Origin: Asparagopsis taxiformis
Taxonomy: Eukaryota > Rhodophyta > Florideophyceae > Bonnemaisoniales > Bonnemaisoniaceae
Assembly (NCBI GenBank): GCA_030407315.1
Contig: JALQPE010000796.1
Location: forward strand, 1 to 25,951
Reading direction: 5' to 3'
DNA length: 25,951 nt
The notes under the pieces were generated by a model. It ran no database searches. It was not told the DNA's origin and saw only the letters and a program-made list of their open reading frames with translations. The position numbers and the translations under genes are program-made. The stretch's first letter is position 1; every line of letters begins with the position of its first letter. Shown here in pieces: positions 12,213-19,822 of this stretch.

Positions 12213-12442
12213 GCTCCACCCATCGTCTCCGGCGGTCCCTCGGCGCCATCAAACATGTACGGGAACGGGAGGTCCTTGAACTTGTCCTTAGTCGCAATGT
12301 TGCGCACGACGATATAGTCCGCCTCGTCGGTTTCCGGCAGCTTGTGGTTGTGCAGCGTGCGCGGAAGGCCAACATCGCCACCAGCAGTGCTCACCGAAGC
12401 CGTCCCAATATGCACAGCCGCACCGTCCACGTCCGCAAACAA
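8579..12442 (-). CDS. ParB-like (DGxHR) protein with C-terminal 2OG-Fe(II) dioxygenase-like domain
   Basis: This is a single uninterrupted frame of 1287 codons, numbered here from 12442, where the codon is TTG; an in-frame TAG lies just upstream. The first in-frame ATG is codon 63 (12256), so either translation starts there or a spliced 5' exon is missing. In order it shows GGTKHPAR-type 13-residue repeats (about 134-180), a ParB-like region (about 225-330) with VIDGLHR (303-307), a bipartite NLS-like KKKTKARRKRRP (about 600), an acidic low-complexity linker (about 640-760), and a C-terminal domain beginning near ERGYTVMHNF. That domain has HND (1082-1084), PGSH, VPPRSVFIGHG, a distal His in QHAGAG (1156) and Arg in TTTRYH (1172), the pattern of double-stranded beta-helix 2OG/Fe(II) dioxygenases of phytanoyl-CoA-dioxygenase or base-oxidase type. 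The tail is acidic. A nuclear DNA- or nucleotide-modifying oxidase is inferred; the substrate is unknown. Confidence 0.8.
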   Translation of the reverse strand: MFADVDGAAVHIGTASVSTAGGDVGLPRTLHNHKLPETDEADYIVVRNIATKDKFKDLPFPYMFDGAEGPPETMGGAYAAAFYPWDTRMMRPAAEDGPSDIRTPAAASNFNAATNQASSGRMPSTGPAGEITGSGGTKHPARSVPVSGGTKHPARYVPVSGGTKRPARSARASSGGTKHPARSNVTEATTQDVTEVDDEPEVAESIREQQGTQITVPKFVTSDYVGEGATVLVRQLVEPAVTLRDVKEDHVEDLRNNMLAVGYVSSSRITVTVLRSQNTHLSADTRLFQNGKFHANANVTVIDGLHRLNAMHSIADDFTRLTRMHRTKLPQDANRLHWVTQPLDVYYLRRKDNSDLQPHEIIHKSAESNHTTGTQLTERSLVRILSSIQQFIRTIAVANNVENAGDLRESDVIRTLFEAQFMGMMNSTNTARRWTRFAIATLKHPVLDDVLRELNNSERRNEIGITHLDHKIVRELLEENFVFVLRGLSEYLNPAHGGRPDGRFDVNDFYTYVRRVTAIANSLYAAYGRPKSIMRKSFLSTEMAIGSVKQPKELQWHLTNAIAMYRGDDRSSAVRMRRRTTRLQDLETNLKEFFNPTLKKKTKARRKRRPSAANVRLTHKKQRNVEHEPASHGIRRRSQRLRSTGSTRLEEEEPVVVQQSAGEEEQAVVDKPTDQQQATASGDEVDEDSARSPDSAVEIVPQDNQRAGATPSNQESVHTASDEEDKNGADEGQVESKGVREVTITFTVPEGVEVDEDGYIVRDSPSEHDLLFDDRMPSLPDDFEVKDRAEGHHLAQRPADVIASVRVGCLPPIELRLLLESVEIDEEGREVRYLKQVAMDPVFEGLHIPEQHRARHLVFEIETIYPMFFAAWKMAAKAMCEPTSTFLPSRLDFAQVARMSTSWKDSYEAGTGMAYFHNCRTEINERGYTVMHNFADVSYLDASDKFPFDLGLMEEIPNQELFRYFLGTWEGEQVHKDPGNRQLWSPIVNTGDDETDEKNRNEGRARFTSTRHCLVDYAENDETHIDRFKFVTRRALLDVWLGILVRLIGLEECGLPGEKLVMPASGGRFLITGKGCPRQVPHNDFPVPPRDRKDQLPGYFVIANGDDPFPIWVCPGSHKYVFSKALELDMYAKTMKLKKVIVPPRSVFIGHGHVQHAGAGHVDRVVSHTTTRYHTYFRNASYPIPDNVSFGFIRRLGFEEEVIANAPRRSARQSQPAPVNVRHKTVVPIPVKKDRRPKTGQLGMMRMKTTEPRQPISYTISGVPVMPILPGDPDYDEDEDEEQFSDG

Positions 12443-12472
12443 GTCGACACACTACGGTGTTGAGAATGAAAA

Positions 12473-12821
12473 CAGACAGTAAATTTACTGTCTGAGACAG
12501 TAAAAATTACTGTCTGGCCAAGACAGTGCGCGGAGACAGTAAAATTTACTGTCTGGAAATTTCAGAATACTGCTGCAGCAGTAAACTGGCACGAAATCTG
12601 GACAGTACCAAAAACAGTAAAATTTACTGTCCAGAACAGTAAATTTTACTGTCCGGAAGTGTTGCCGCCAGACAGTATGTGCAGACAGTACATTTTACTG
12701 TCTGAGACAATACATTGTACTGTATTACTGCACTGTCTGGGGAAATCTGTAGACAGTAGTGTAGATAGCAAATTGTATTGTCTGCGGGTAGTACCGTGCA
12801 TTGGTTGACAACACTGTCTGG
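12473..12821. repeat. Cluster of ACAGTAAA/TTTACTGT palindromes
   Basis: At least five near-perfect palindromes of the form ACAGTAAAATTTACTGT lie in about 200 bp (near 12475-12494, 12497-12516, 12534-12555, 12613-12631 and 12636-12654), with decaying versions to 12821. Many are extended by CAGAC/GTCTG or GGACAG/CTGTCC arms, so adjacent units could also fold together. The cluster starts about 30 bp upstream of the first open codon of the minus-strand ParB-like/dioxygenase gene, between it and the plus-strand gene at 13352. It could be a dimeric protein-binding array in a promoter, or a decayed fold-back element. Confidence 0.85.
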
Positions 12822-13351
12822 TGGAGTGGACTTAGAGGAAATATGGAGCATAGTGTTGGTGTGAAGGTAAATATTGGAATGGTGTGTGGTATACGACTAT
12901 ATTAATTGTGATGGTGCTTTACAGATAGTTGGGTGCGGGGAAGCTAGATGCTGAATAGGACGTTGGAGAAAGGAAGATTGGGAGAACAGAACATATCTGG
13001 TTTGTCTCACCGTAAGGAGAGAATGTACATAGTAGCTATAATATGTTGAGTTTAGCATTTCAAATTATACCTATCTATCTTTGCATTGAAAGTGTCTAGT
13101 AGGAGACGTCAGTCTGGTAGCGAGGTGTGGTATGCACAGGACGTGGGTGGTGGCAAAGGAAAGAATACGCACCATCCACCACTAAATTATGAAAAATAAC
13201 CGTTACGGAGCACTGGGAAGCATTATTATTATGTAGAGTAGACCAGGATGGATGCATCCACTGAAATGATATTTGCTACAACACTGCTGTACTAAGCGTG
13301 ACATCCTTCAAAGCAATTCTCCTTTTAGCAAACTCCAATTGCAAGGTCAAG
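12822..13351. other. AT-rich intergenic region
   Basis: This is the 5' flank of the plus-strand gene that starts at 13352. It is AT-rich, with no long open frame, no extension of the palindrome cluster and no RNA gene that could be recognised. It presumably contains that gene's promoter, but no single TATA or initiator site stands out enough to call. Confidence 0.5.
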
Positions 13352-14878
13352 ATGAATCCCGAAACCTCCGTAAGCATCGCCGCATTTTCCGAAATAACGC
13401 GTGAGGGCTTTTCGAACATCACTGCAGAGTTGAAAGCCCTGAGTGATAAAATGGATGCCGTCGAGAAGAGCACCATTCAATTACGCGAGACTCTCGGAAA
13501 TGTCGCCAAGACTGTCTCCATGCTAAACACCGATATGCAGGAGGTCAAGAGCATCGTCGATGGGCTTCTGAGCCAGGGACAAGGACATCCGAAGAAGATC
13601 GCCTCCGAGAAGGACAGGGAACGTCTCCGCATTGCGCAGGATGCGGAGAAATCGTTCACGTTCGAAATGGTGTGTGCTGTGCTGTGTGCTGTTGTTCCAA
13701 CGTACACGAAGGCAATGGTGGATAAGAGGGATAGGCATTTCAACGGATGCCAGCTAATCAATACGCTGATGTTCGCCAGGCAGAGCAATGAGCGAAAGGA
13801 TGTGTTCAATAGGACGCTTGCCGGCCGGAACCACATTGAATTGCGCTGCCAAGTTGTGACCTCTTTAATCAAGAATACGTGTCAAAACAATTCTTTCAGA
13901 GAGGGAGGAGACCGTTCCAGCTCCAATGGAACGTCGGAAGGTATCGAACGGTGGAGGGCGCGGGGGTATGTGACTACCGGGACCATTGAGGAGACAATTC
14001 GCGGAACGGACTCTGCTCGCATGGATGGAATGCATGGGACGTCCGAGGGAAGTGATGGGGCCGCTCGAAAGCAGAAGCGAAGAAAGGTTGGAGACAATGG
14101 GCCGTTGCACAGAAAGGAGGTAGGCATCACTGTGACGAAATCGGCACTCACAGCAGTGACCGGGTTTATGAACAAGTCCAGAGATCATGTGCGAAACCGG
14201 TTCATCCGAGATCTTGGATTCGTTCTATACAGTGGGTTTCAAGGTTCAGTCCGAATGGAGCATCATTTGCACGACGGTGGGCTGGACATTGAGTCAGTTC
14301 CAAGTCTGTACTCGGCGCAGAGGAAAATGAATGCAGCGGAGCGTGCAGCAATGGATGACAAGAATATGAAGATTCTTCGCGACTTCATTGCAGTGCGAAA
14401 AGAAATGCTATTCAAAGTCGAGTACGAAGTTCAAATAATTGGAGAACCGGACAAGAGGTTTTTGACTAGGAGGATCAATTTAGTAGAGGTTGCACTGAAC
14501 TTTGCAGTCGCCTACACGCAATGTTCTGATAAGAACATGTTCCTGCGACGTTCAGAATACTCCTTGCAATTCATCTACATACTTGCATACGGGTTCCGAA
14601 CGATTTTGAAATTTCAAAGTGGAACAGAGGTGGAAGGAGCGCAAATCCGGGAAATCAATGAAGCAGTGAAACTGCTTCTTCCCGGGGAGCGGGTGAGTAG
14701 TCGGTTCATGAATGAGGAGGTTTTGACTATATCGCGTGATAGATATGAAGAACTGAACGTAGACGATGGGGGGGAATCAGTGCTGGAGGAGAGCTTCAGG
14801 TCTATGGAAGAGGACGGAGGAGATGCAGAATATGTGAAGGTATTCGTCGATGATGAAATCGAGAATGAAGGGGAGTAG
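13352..14878 (+). CDS. Hypothetical protein, coiled-coil N-terminus (508 aa)
   Basis: The frame is open from 13298, but its first codon there is GTG; the first ATG is 13352 in a good context (AAGATGA). The protein is not recognised. Residues about 10-80 have a heptad-like pattern (ITAELKALSDKMDAVEKS, then LNTDMQEVKSIVDGLL), suggesting a coiled coil. A Ser/Gly/Arg-rich linker with KQKRRK, a possible nuclear signal, sits mid-protein (around 240). A second predicted globular region starts at about VTKSALTAVTGFMNKS and is rich in charged helices (RNRFIRDLGF, FIAVRKEMLFKVEYEVQ). The C-terminus is acidic (EDGGDAEYVKVFVDDEIENEGE). It is intronless like its neighbours and convergent with the minus-strand gene at 15105-16514. 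A structural or DNA-associated role in the same system is possible, but no function can be assigned. Confidence 0.75.
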   Translation: MNPETSVSIAAFSEITREGFSNITAELKALSDKMDAVEKSTIQLRETLGNVAKTVSMLNTDMQEVKSIVDGLLSQGQGHPKKIASEKDRERLRIAQDAEKSFTFEMVCAVLCAVVPTYTKAMVDKRDRHFNGCQLINTLMFARQSNERKDVFNRTLAGRNHIELRCQVVTSLIKNTCQNNSFREGGDRSSSNGTSEGIERWRARGYVTTGTIEETIRGTDSARMDGMHGTSEGSDGAARKQKRRKVGDNGPLHRKEVGITVTKSALTAVTGFMNKSRDHVRNRFIRDLGFVLYSGFQGSVRMEHHLHDGGLDIESVPSLYSAQRKMNAAERAAMDDKNMKILRDFIAVRKEMLFKVEYEVQIIGEPDKRFLTRRINLVEVALNFAVAYTQCSDKNMFLRRSEYSLQFIYILAYGFRTILKFQSGTEVEGAQIREINEAVKLLLPGERVSSRFMNEEVLTISRDRYEELNVDDGGESVLEESFRSMEEDGGDAEYVKVFVDDEIENEGE

Positions 14879-14922
14879 TATCGGATGAAACCAGTTTCGG
14901 TGTAGTAGACGAAGAATGAAGA

Positions 14923-14928
14923 AATAAA
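14923..14928 (+). promoter_or_regulatory. Candidate polyadenylation signal AATAAA
   Basis: AATAAA lies 45 bp after the stop codon of the plus-strand gene ending at 14878, followed by a T-rich stretch. It is in a plausible position for 3'-end formation, but the motif is short and could be chance. Confidence 0.4.
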
Positions 14929-15104
14929 ATTTCTGTTGAGGTGAATTTTGTAATAGATGGAAGTAGATAGGTGCGAGACATCAGGAAACCAGTCAGACGA
15001 TAGTGTCAAGTCGAAGGAACAGCGCAGAGACAGGTAGTGGAATAGTCGAAGTAGGAAGGGGCGAGGGTATCCGTCTTTACTAGAAATTGATGGCCACAGG
15101 AGCT

Positions 15105-16514
15105 CTAGAATGGAATACCCAGGAACAGGATAACTACGGATAGGTGTGCTTTATCATTTTTGCTCCGGACTGCAGGTGGCAGGTGGAGGAGAGGGTGGGT
15201 GGGTAGTGTCTGAATCCGCATTGAAGCCAAGACGAGAGATAGCCTCATAGCCAATGTCTTCAAGCTCCTGGCATGTAGTAGTACCACTGAAAATACAGCA
15301 AGGTAAGCGTAGATGTAGTGTACCAAACGTCTCTGCGGTTGATAGAGGCTGGAAAGTGCTGTAACAAGCTCGGCGCTGAATACGTCTCCACAGTAACGAA
15401 AACGTTGCTCCATAAGTAACAGTAGCCTTATCACGTAGGTGGAAAGAGTCCACGATGCTAGACTGTGATAGTTGGCTAAGACATAGGGGATGTAAAAATG
15501 TATTGTTGACATGGTCAAACTCGTAGGAGTCCTGCAAAGAACTGTCATACGTTGGTCTGGGCTGGACAGGACGTAAGCAGATGAGCCGACGAGAAATGCG
15601 GAAGAAGGAGCATCATGAGAGCAGTCAACGTCGACTAGATTTCCTAAAATTCGGACAATCGATGAGCTGCCTCCATCGCGTTCCGCCCTGCTCTTCACCA
15701 ATATTTTCTGGAACCCGTGTTGCGAGGTACCTATGGAGTCACATAGTGCCTGAAAGGTGGGGAAAATGATGGAAAGATCCGACTCATTTCCAGAGGGAAA
15801 GGTGATGTCCTCAAAGGACGGCAGGAAGAGAACATCACGATTCTCTTTCGCCTTGCATTGAATGGCAATAGTGCGGAATTGAGCAAGGGAGCAGTCAGCC
15901 TGTACTCTGATTTCTTCTTGCGATGTTTGTCGCATTCCCCTGGAGTGCTCGGATTTTGTCATCCGGAGGGAGAGGGGCTTGTCCGTGTACACACCAAGCT
16001 TCTGAAACAGAATGCTACATACAGTCAGAGCAGAGGAGGTCATGGAGCTGTTGGAATCGAATGGAGGGGGAAGAGGATGTTTGGCAGCTGACTCCAGCTT
16101 TTCCAATCTTGCCAGCATTTCTGCTATGGTCTTCTTCATTTGATCCGCAGTGCAATCTTGAAGGATGCCGCGGTGGCGGTGGCGAGTGTGGTCAATGCCG
16201 TAGTCCGGGTCTCTCTCTGCTGGGGATGCAGGTGAGTCCATACTGCGAAGCTCACCACTTCGCCACGGGAGAACCCTTCCGGAATCCTTGTCGACGAGCT
16301 CGTTACGATCTGAAATCTTGACTTGAGAAAGGGTAGAGTCGAAACCATATTCAGCTTTGTATTCGAGCAATGCATGGAGGAATGGGTCTGTTTCGGTCTT
16401 GACCTGAGTAATTTCCTTGACGATTGCAGACCACCACACAATTTTTCGTTTCCTCCCAAACGGCCGAAGTTCCCATTGAACTTCTATAACGTCGTTTGGA
16501 GCGAGAGGAAGCAT
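15105..16514 (-). CDS. Hypothetical protein with Tudor/PWWP-like N-terminus; 3' end frame uncertain
   Basis: The ATG at 16514 opens a 469-codon frame. Residues 8-90 (DVIEVQWELRPFG, IVWWSAIVKEI, YKAEYGF, VLPW) have the spaced aromatic pattern of a small SH3-like barrel such as Tudor or PWWP, which often read chromatin marks; this is a weak resemblance. A short coiled coil (ADQMKKTIAEMLARLEKLES, about 120-142) follows. After about codon 320 the frame becomes hydrophobic and unlike a folded protein. A neighbouring frame (stop at 15154) gives a better tail (TYDSSLQDSYEFDHVNNTF through CCIFSGTTTCQELEDIGYEA). A one-base frameshift near 15545-15560 is therefore likely, and the product may be about 450 residues ending at 15154. 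It is divergent from the methyltransferase gene and shares its upstream region. Confidence 0.65.
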   Translation of the reverse strand: MLPLAPNDVIEVQWELRPFGRKRKIVWWSAIVKEITQVKTETDPFLHALLEYKAEYGFDSTLSQVKISDRNELVDKDSGRVLPWRSGELRSMDSPASPAERDPDYGIDHTRHRHRGILQDCTADQMKKTIAEMLARLEKLESAAKHPLPPPFDSNSSMTSSALTVCSILFQKLGVYTDKPLSLRMTKSEHSRGMRQTSQEEIRVQADCSLAQFRTIAIQCKAKENRDVLFLPSFEDITFPSGNESDLSIIFPTFQALCDSIGTSQHGFQKILVKSRAERDGGSSSIVRILGNLVDVDCSHDAPSSAFLVGSSAYVLSSPDQRMTVLCRTPTSLTMSTIHFYIPYVLANYHSLASWTLSTYVIRLLLLMEQRFRYCGDVFSAELVTALSSLYQPQRRLVHYIYAYLAVFSVVLLHARSLKTLAMRLSLVLASMRIQTLPTHPLLHLPPAVRSKNDKAHLSVVILFLGIPF

Positions 16515-17026
16515 GTTGGGATAGCTATGGGATAGAATTGTTGTATTAGTGAAAGCCTAACCGTTACCTTCTGCTAAAGAGTAGTATATACTAGGAGGAT
16601 TGGAAAGGTCCAGAAGAGATGTTTAGGTGGTGTAGAAATAGAATGGACAATTGACAAAATTGACACGTCAGTGTGGATGATGTCTGCCATGAACTGATTG
16701 CAGCATAAAATTTGATGTGAATAATCGTTCTAGAAGTGAATGTCGGATGCATACGATTGGACTACAAAGATACGCTTAGAGATGTTACGGGGCCCAATAA
16801 ATTGCATGGAAAAATATTTTGAGTATTACTTTAGTATTACATTGATTATTGAGCTAACAGTCGATGTAGTTATCTTGTAAAGGTTCGGACAGGGGTGGAA
16901 AGGAAACAGCCACCGAAGTGCTACCACTCGCTGACACTTTGTTTTAAACAACCAACTTCTGCTTTGCGCCACCCTGGTCAAGCAGCAACCAACTATCCCT
17001 TTCTTAAAACTCTACCTTTGTTCGCC
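16515..17026. promoter_or_regulatory. Divergent intergenic region with TATA-like site
   Basis: This 512-bp spacer separates the start codons of the minus-strand gene (16514) and the ParB-like methyltransferase gene (17027), so it probably serves as promoter for both. TATATA at 16585-16590 lies about 70 bp upstream of the minus-strand ATG and is the best TATA candidate. The half nearer 17027 contains A/T-rich runs (AAAAATATTTTGAG near 16810) but no clear core element. No additional gene was found. Confidence 0.45.
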
Positions 17027-19822
17027 ATGGAAGGAACGTTCCACAATCACGGTGAAAAGCACGACGGATGGGTGTTCATCGACCCCAATCAAGTCAGCAA
17101 ATTCGTATCGATTCGCGATGTTGATGCAAGTCATGTGGAAGCGCTCATGGAGAGCATTCGCAACAGCGGTTATGACACAGCTCATCCCGTGACTGGCAGG
17201 TTTCGAGAAGGCGTTCTGGAGATATTGGATGGAGCGCACCGCTGCATGGCAATTGTACGTGGAATGGAGAAGGGCGTCTTTCCTCCTGGCGTTACGATTC
17301 CTATGCGAGAAGAGTCTATCGTGGCGGACACCAACAGCAGTACTGCTGTTGTGCTGGACCGTGTGAGAGCGACGACATCCAACGACATTGCAGGCCTGCA
17401 AAGGCGCATGATGTTTGTTGAGTATCTGATGATCGCCGTTGATCTCAGAGACGAGTACTGGGTCCAAAAAGGAAAGGACAAGTACGCTCATATTTCGTCT
17501 GTGAGGATGGCCGATGTGTTGGGCTGGATCAAGTCCTGCGATCCAAGCGGCCAAATTGCTTCAAGCCTGAGTGGTAAACCGCAGTACAGCTCATGCATGT
17601 CTATCCTGGCTGTGCTTCGGCCGTATCACCGAGCAGAAGATTCGAGTGCGATTGATTTGCGTCTGTGGCAAATGTTTTGTCATGCATGGGGACTCAATGC
17701 AGAGATGGGTGATTCTCCGAGGATGGTTGAGTTTCCGAAACAGGTGGGGGTGACTAGTTCTCGTGCCGTCGAAATGTTTGGCAAGACACCCCGCGGAGAA
17801 TTGTCCTCTCCACTGAACCGCGAACTGCTTTCGAGCAGGTACTTTCTAGACGGCGCTACATCCGACATGCAAGATTCTTTGCAGGCTAGCCAGAAGCGGT
17901 TCAGGAGGCTGATGGTTATGATGTGCCAGTGTATCTTGGCTATTCGCAGTAAGGAGATGGGCAGTGCGCCATCTAGGCGGGCCAGAGCCACATCCGGGGC
18001 CATTGGTGGTGGTGGAATGGTTGGAATTGCAACATCCAGTGCGCAAGCCAACCAGCTTGGATTTGTTGTCGACCGTGTGTTAGCTGCGTGGGATACCGGG
18101 GCAAGAGTGTTGGGGTATGAGGATGTTGAATCGATGTGCTGGCCGTTCATGGTATTCGATCCTGCGAGCCTTTGCTTCAGGTCACTCCCGAATCGGTCTG
18201 ATGGCTGCGCGGTCGAGGAGCATCGGAAAAACCTGACCATTGTCCCGAAAACTGTAGACAGTGAAAACGGGTTCTGTGCCGACCTTCCAGTGGCTGTGGA
18301 TGCAAGGCTGCGATCATTGACAAGCGCCTTCCTGCTGTCGATACGCCAATGTGTCACTGAGGTGAATGTGTTCGCCGAGCGTGGTCAGCTGATGCAGAGA
18401 CTTCGAGCCTTGCTTTTCGACACTCCTGACAAGTTCGGATTGAACTCGTTCATGCGAGCCAAGTTGAACACGTCTCATGCCCTGGATGGTCAGAGGAGGC
18501 TGAAGGCTTGGTTATTGCGAACCCGAGAGCAACGAAAGCTTCCTCTGACCATGGATGAGTTGCACAGTCTTGAGGATACGCCCGAGCCTGGCATCCTTGA
18601 AGGTGCACCTGCGCAGATGGAAATATCCGCAGCAGTGCCAAACAATGGCAGCGAGGATATAGAAGAGGATAGTCTGGAGCCACAGAGGAAGAAGGCTAGG
18701 CTGGAGCGCGGTGGTGGAGAGGACGATAATGCGGCGGTTGCTAGCGAAACAGCAACAAGAGAAGGTGCGGCCGAGGATGACGCTATGGAGGTTGACACTG
18801 TATCGCCTACAGAAGCACCGCTCGTTGACGTCGGAAAGGAATCCAAGCCGGAATATGTCACCAAGCTGGAAGCTGTGATGGGGCGTTACATTCACACTGT
18901 GAATTGTGACGCCACTGATGTAGCCAAAGAGGTGGAGGACAAAATTAGTTTCCTGGAAGATGGCGTGTTGGAGGACAGTGTTCAGCTTGTGCTCACTGAT
19001 CCTCCATTCAACACGAGGCGGGAAGGCGGCAGAGAAAACTCGGAGTACGATATTCTGGAGCCGGAAGAGTTGGCGAGTGTTGCGTGTGAAATAGTTCGAG
19101 TTCTTCGGCCTGGCGGTCATGCTCTAATCTATTCCAGCGTGCGCCAACTCGTGGCATGGATGGATGCAATCAGAAATGCCGAGCCTGGCAAGATGATTGT
19201 GGACAGTGTTCCAGTCGTGCTATCTCGCCGACCACACAGCTTTACGTCCAATCCATCGACGAAAACGTGCACACTGCATAATATGCACGATTTCGTTATC
19301 CATGCGTATAAGCGGGGGAAGGGTATGGCTGCATACGATATGGTGGATTACAGGTTGCACAATCCGGACATATCGAGGCACCCTGGGTTCACCAACGCGA
19401 TTGACAACGTTCCGAGGTTGTCGGCTGGTGAAGCTCAATACGATGGGCAGAACAACCGACTGCGCCATGAGCAGAAGGCGTTGACCACTCTTCGTGAGCT
19501 TCTGGAACGATTTTCGAAGCAGAACGATATCGTGATGGATTTCTTCTCGGGAACATACAGCACAGCCATAGCGTGTATGACGTTGAGGGATGGTACGTAT
19601 CGTCGGTTCATTGGGTGTGAGAAGGAAAAAAGGTGCCACGATGCATCGCAGGAGTGGATACTGCATGCTTTCGTCAGTGAGGTGAAAGCCGGGCGATATG
19701 GGGGATCTTGCAGCGTGAGGTGGAGAGTATTCTTGGGGACGAGTCGGTACCGGTCACAGGAAAAGCTCCAAGGCTTCGTCAGAAGCACATCTCAGATGCA
19801 CCAGAAGGTTTACCTGCTGTGA
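17027..19822 (+). CDS. ParB-like (DGxHR) domain fused to beta-type DNA amino-methyltransferase
   Basis: The start is the first ATG of the frame, in strong context (CGCCATGG); upstream codons are open to 16895 but begin with GTG. Numbering is from 17027. Residues about 20-110 form a ParB-like domain (SIRDVDASHVEALMESIRNS, then LEILDGAHR with DGAHR at 68-72). The middle holds a long unassigned helical region and an acidic linker with KKARLERG. The C-terminal methyltransferase has VLTDPPFN (DPPF 658-661, motif IV), VRVLRPGGHALIYSS, and then VMDFFSGTYSTAIAC (DFFSG from 838, motif I) with FIGCEKE. Motif IV before motif I is the beta-class order of N6-adenine or N4-cytosine DNA methyltransferases. 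It most likely methylates an exocyclic amino group in DNA; which base is unknown. The frame ends 42 codons past a G-run at 19700-19704, where it appears to shift into the SET frame. Confidence 0.85.
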   Translation: MEGTFHNHGEKHDGWVFIDPNQVSKFVSIRDVDASHVEALMESIRNSGYDTAHPVTGRFREGVLEILDGAHRCMAIVRGMEKGVFPPGVTIPMREESIVADTNSSTAVVLDRVRATTSNDIAGLQRRMMFVEYLMIAVDLRDEYWVQKGKDKYAHISSVRMADVLGWIKSCDPSGQIASSLSGKPQYSSCMSILAVLRPYHRAEDSSAIDLRLWQMFCHAWGLNAEMGDSPRMVEFPKQVGVTSSRAVEMFGKTPRGELSSPLNRELLSSRYFLDGATSDMQDSLQASQKRFRRLMVMMCQCILAIRSKEMGSAPSRRARATSGAIGGGGMVGIATSSAQANQLGFVVDRVLAAWDTGARVLGYEDVESMCWPFMVFDPASLCFRSLPNRSDGCAVEEHRKNLTIVPKTVDSENGFCADLPVAVDARLRSLTSAFLLSIRQCVTEVNVFAERGQLMQRLRALLFDTPDKFGLNSFMRAKLNTSHALDGQRRLKAWLLRTREQRKLPLTMDELHSLEDTPEPGILEGAPAQMEISAAVPNNGSEDIEEDSLEPQRKKARLERGGGEDDNAAVASETATREGAAEDDAMEVDTVSPTEAPLVDVGKESKPEYVTKLEAVMGRYIHTVNCDATDVAKEVEDKISFLEDGVLEDSVQLVLTDPPFNTRREGGRENSEYDILEPEELASVACEIVRVLRPGGHALIYSSVRQLVAWMDAIRNAEPGKMIVDSVPVVLSRRPHSFTSNPSTKTCTLHNMHDFVIHAYKRGKGMAAYDMVDYRLHNPDISRHPGFTNAIDNVPRLSAGEAQYDGQNNRLRHEQKALTTLRELLERFSKQNDIVMDFFSGTYSTAIACMTLRDGTYRRFIGCEKEKRCHDASQEWILHAFVSEVKAGRYGGSCSVRWRVFLGTSRYRSQEKLQGFVRSTSQMHQKVYLL

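Noticed and set aside
17680..19666. Several long minus-strand frames opposite the methyltransferase gene
   Set aside because: The plus-strand frame contains recognisable ParB-like and methyltransferase motifs, and the minus-strand frames show none.
19677..19713. Intron with a TTGCAG acceptor joining the methyltransferase and SET frames
   Set aside because: Removing 37 bases from 19677 does not restore the frame. The 32-base alternative from 19682 does, but it is very short and does not explain the second break near 20165.
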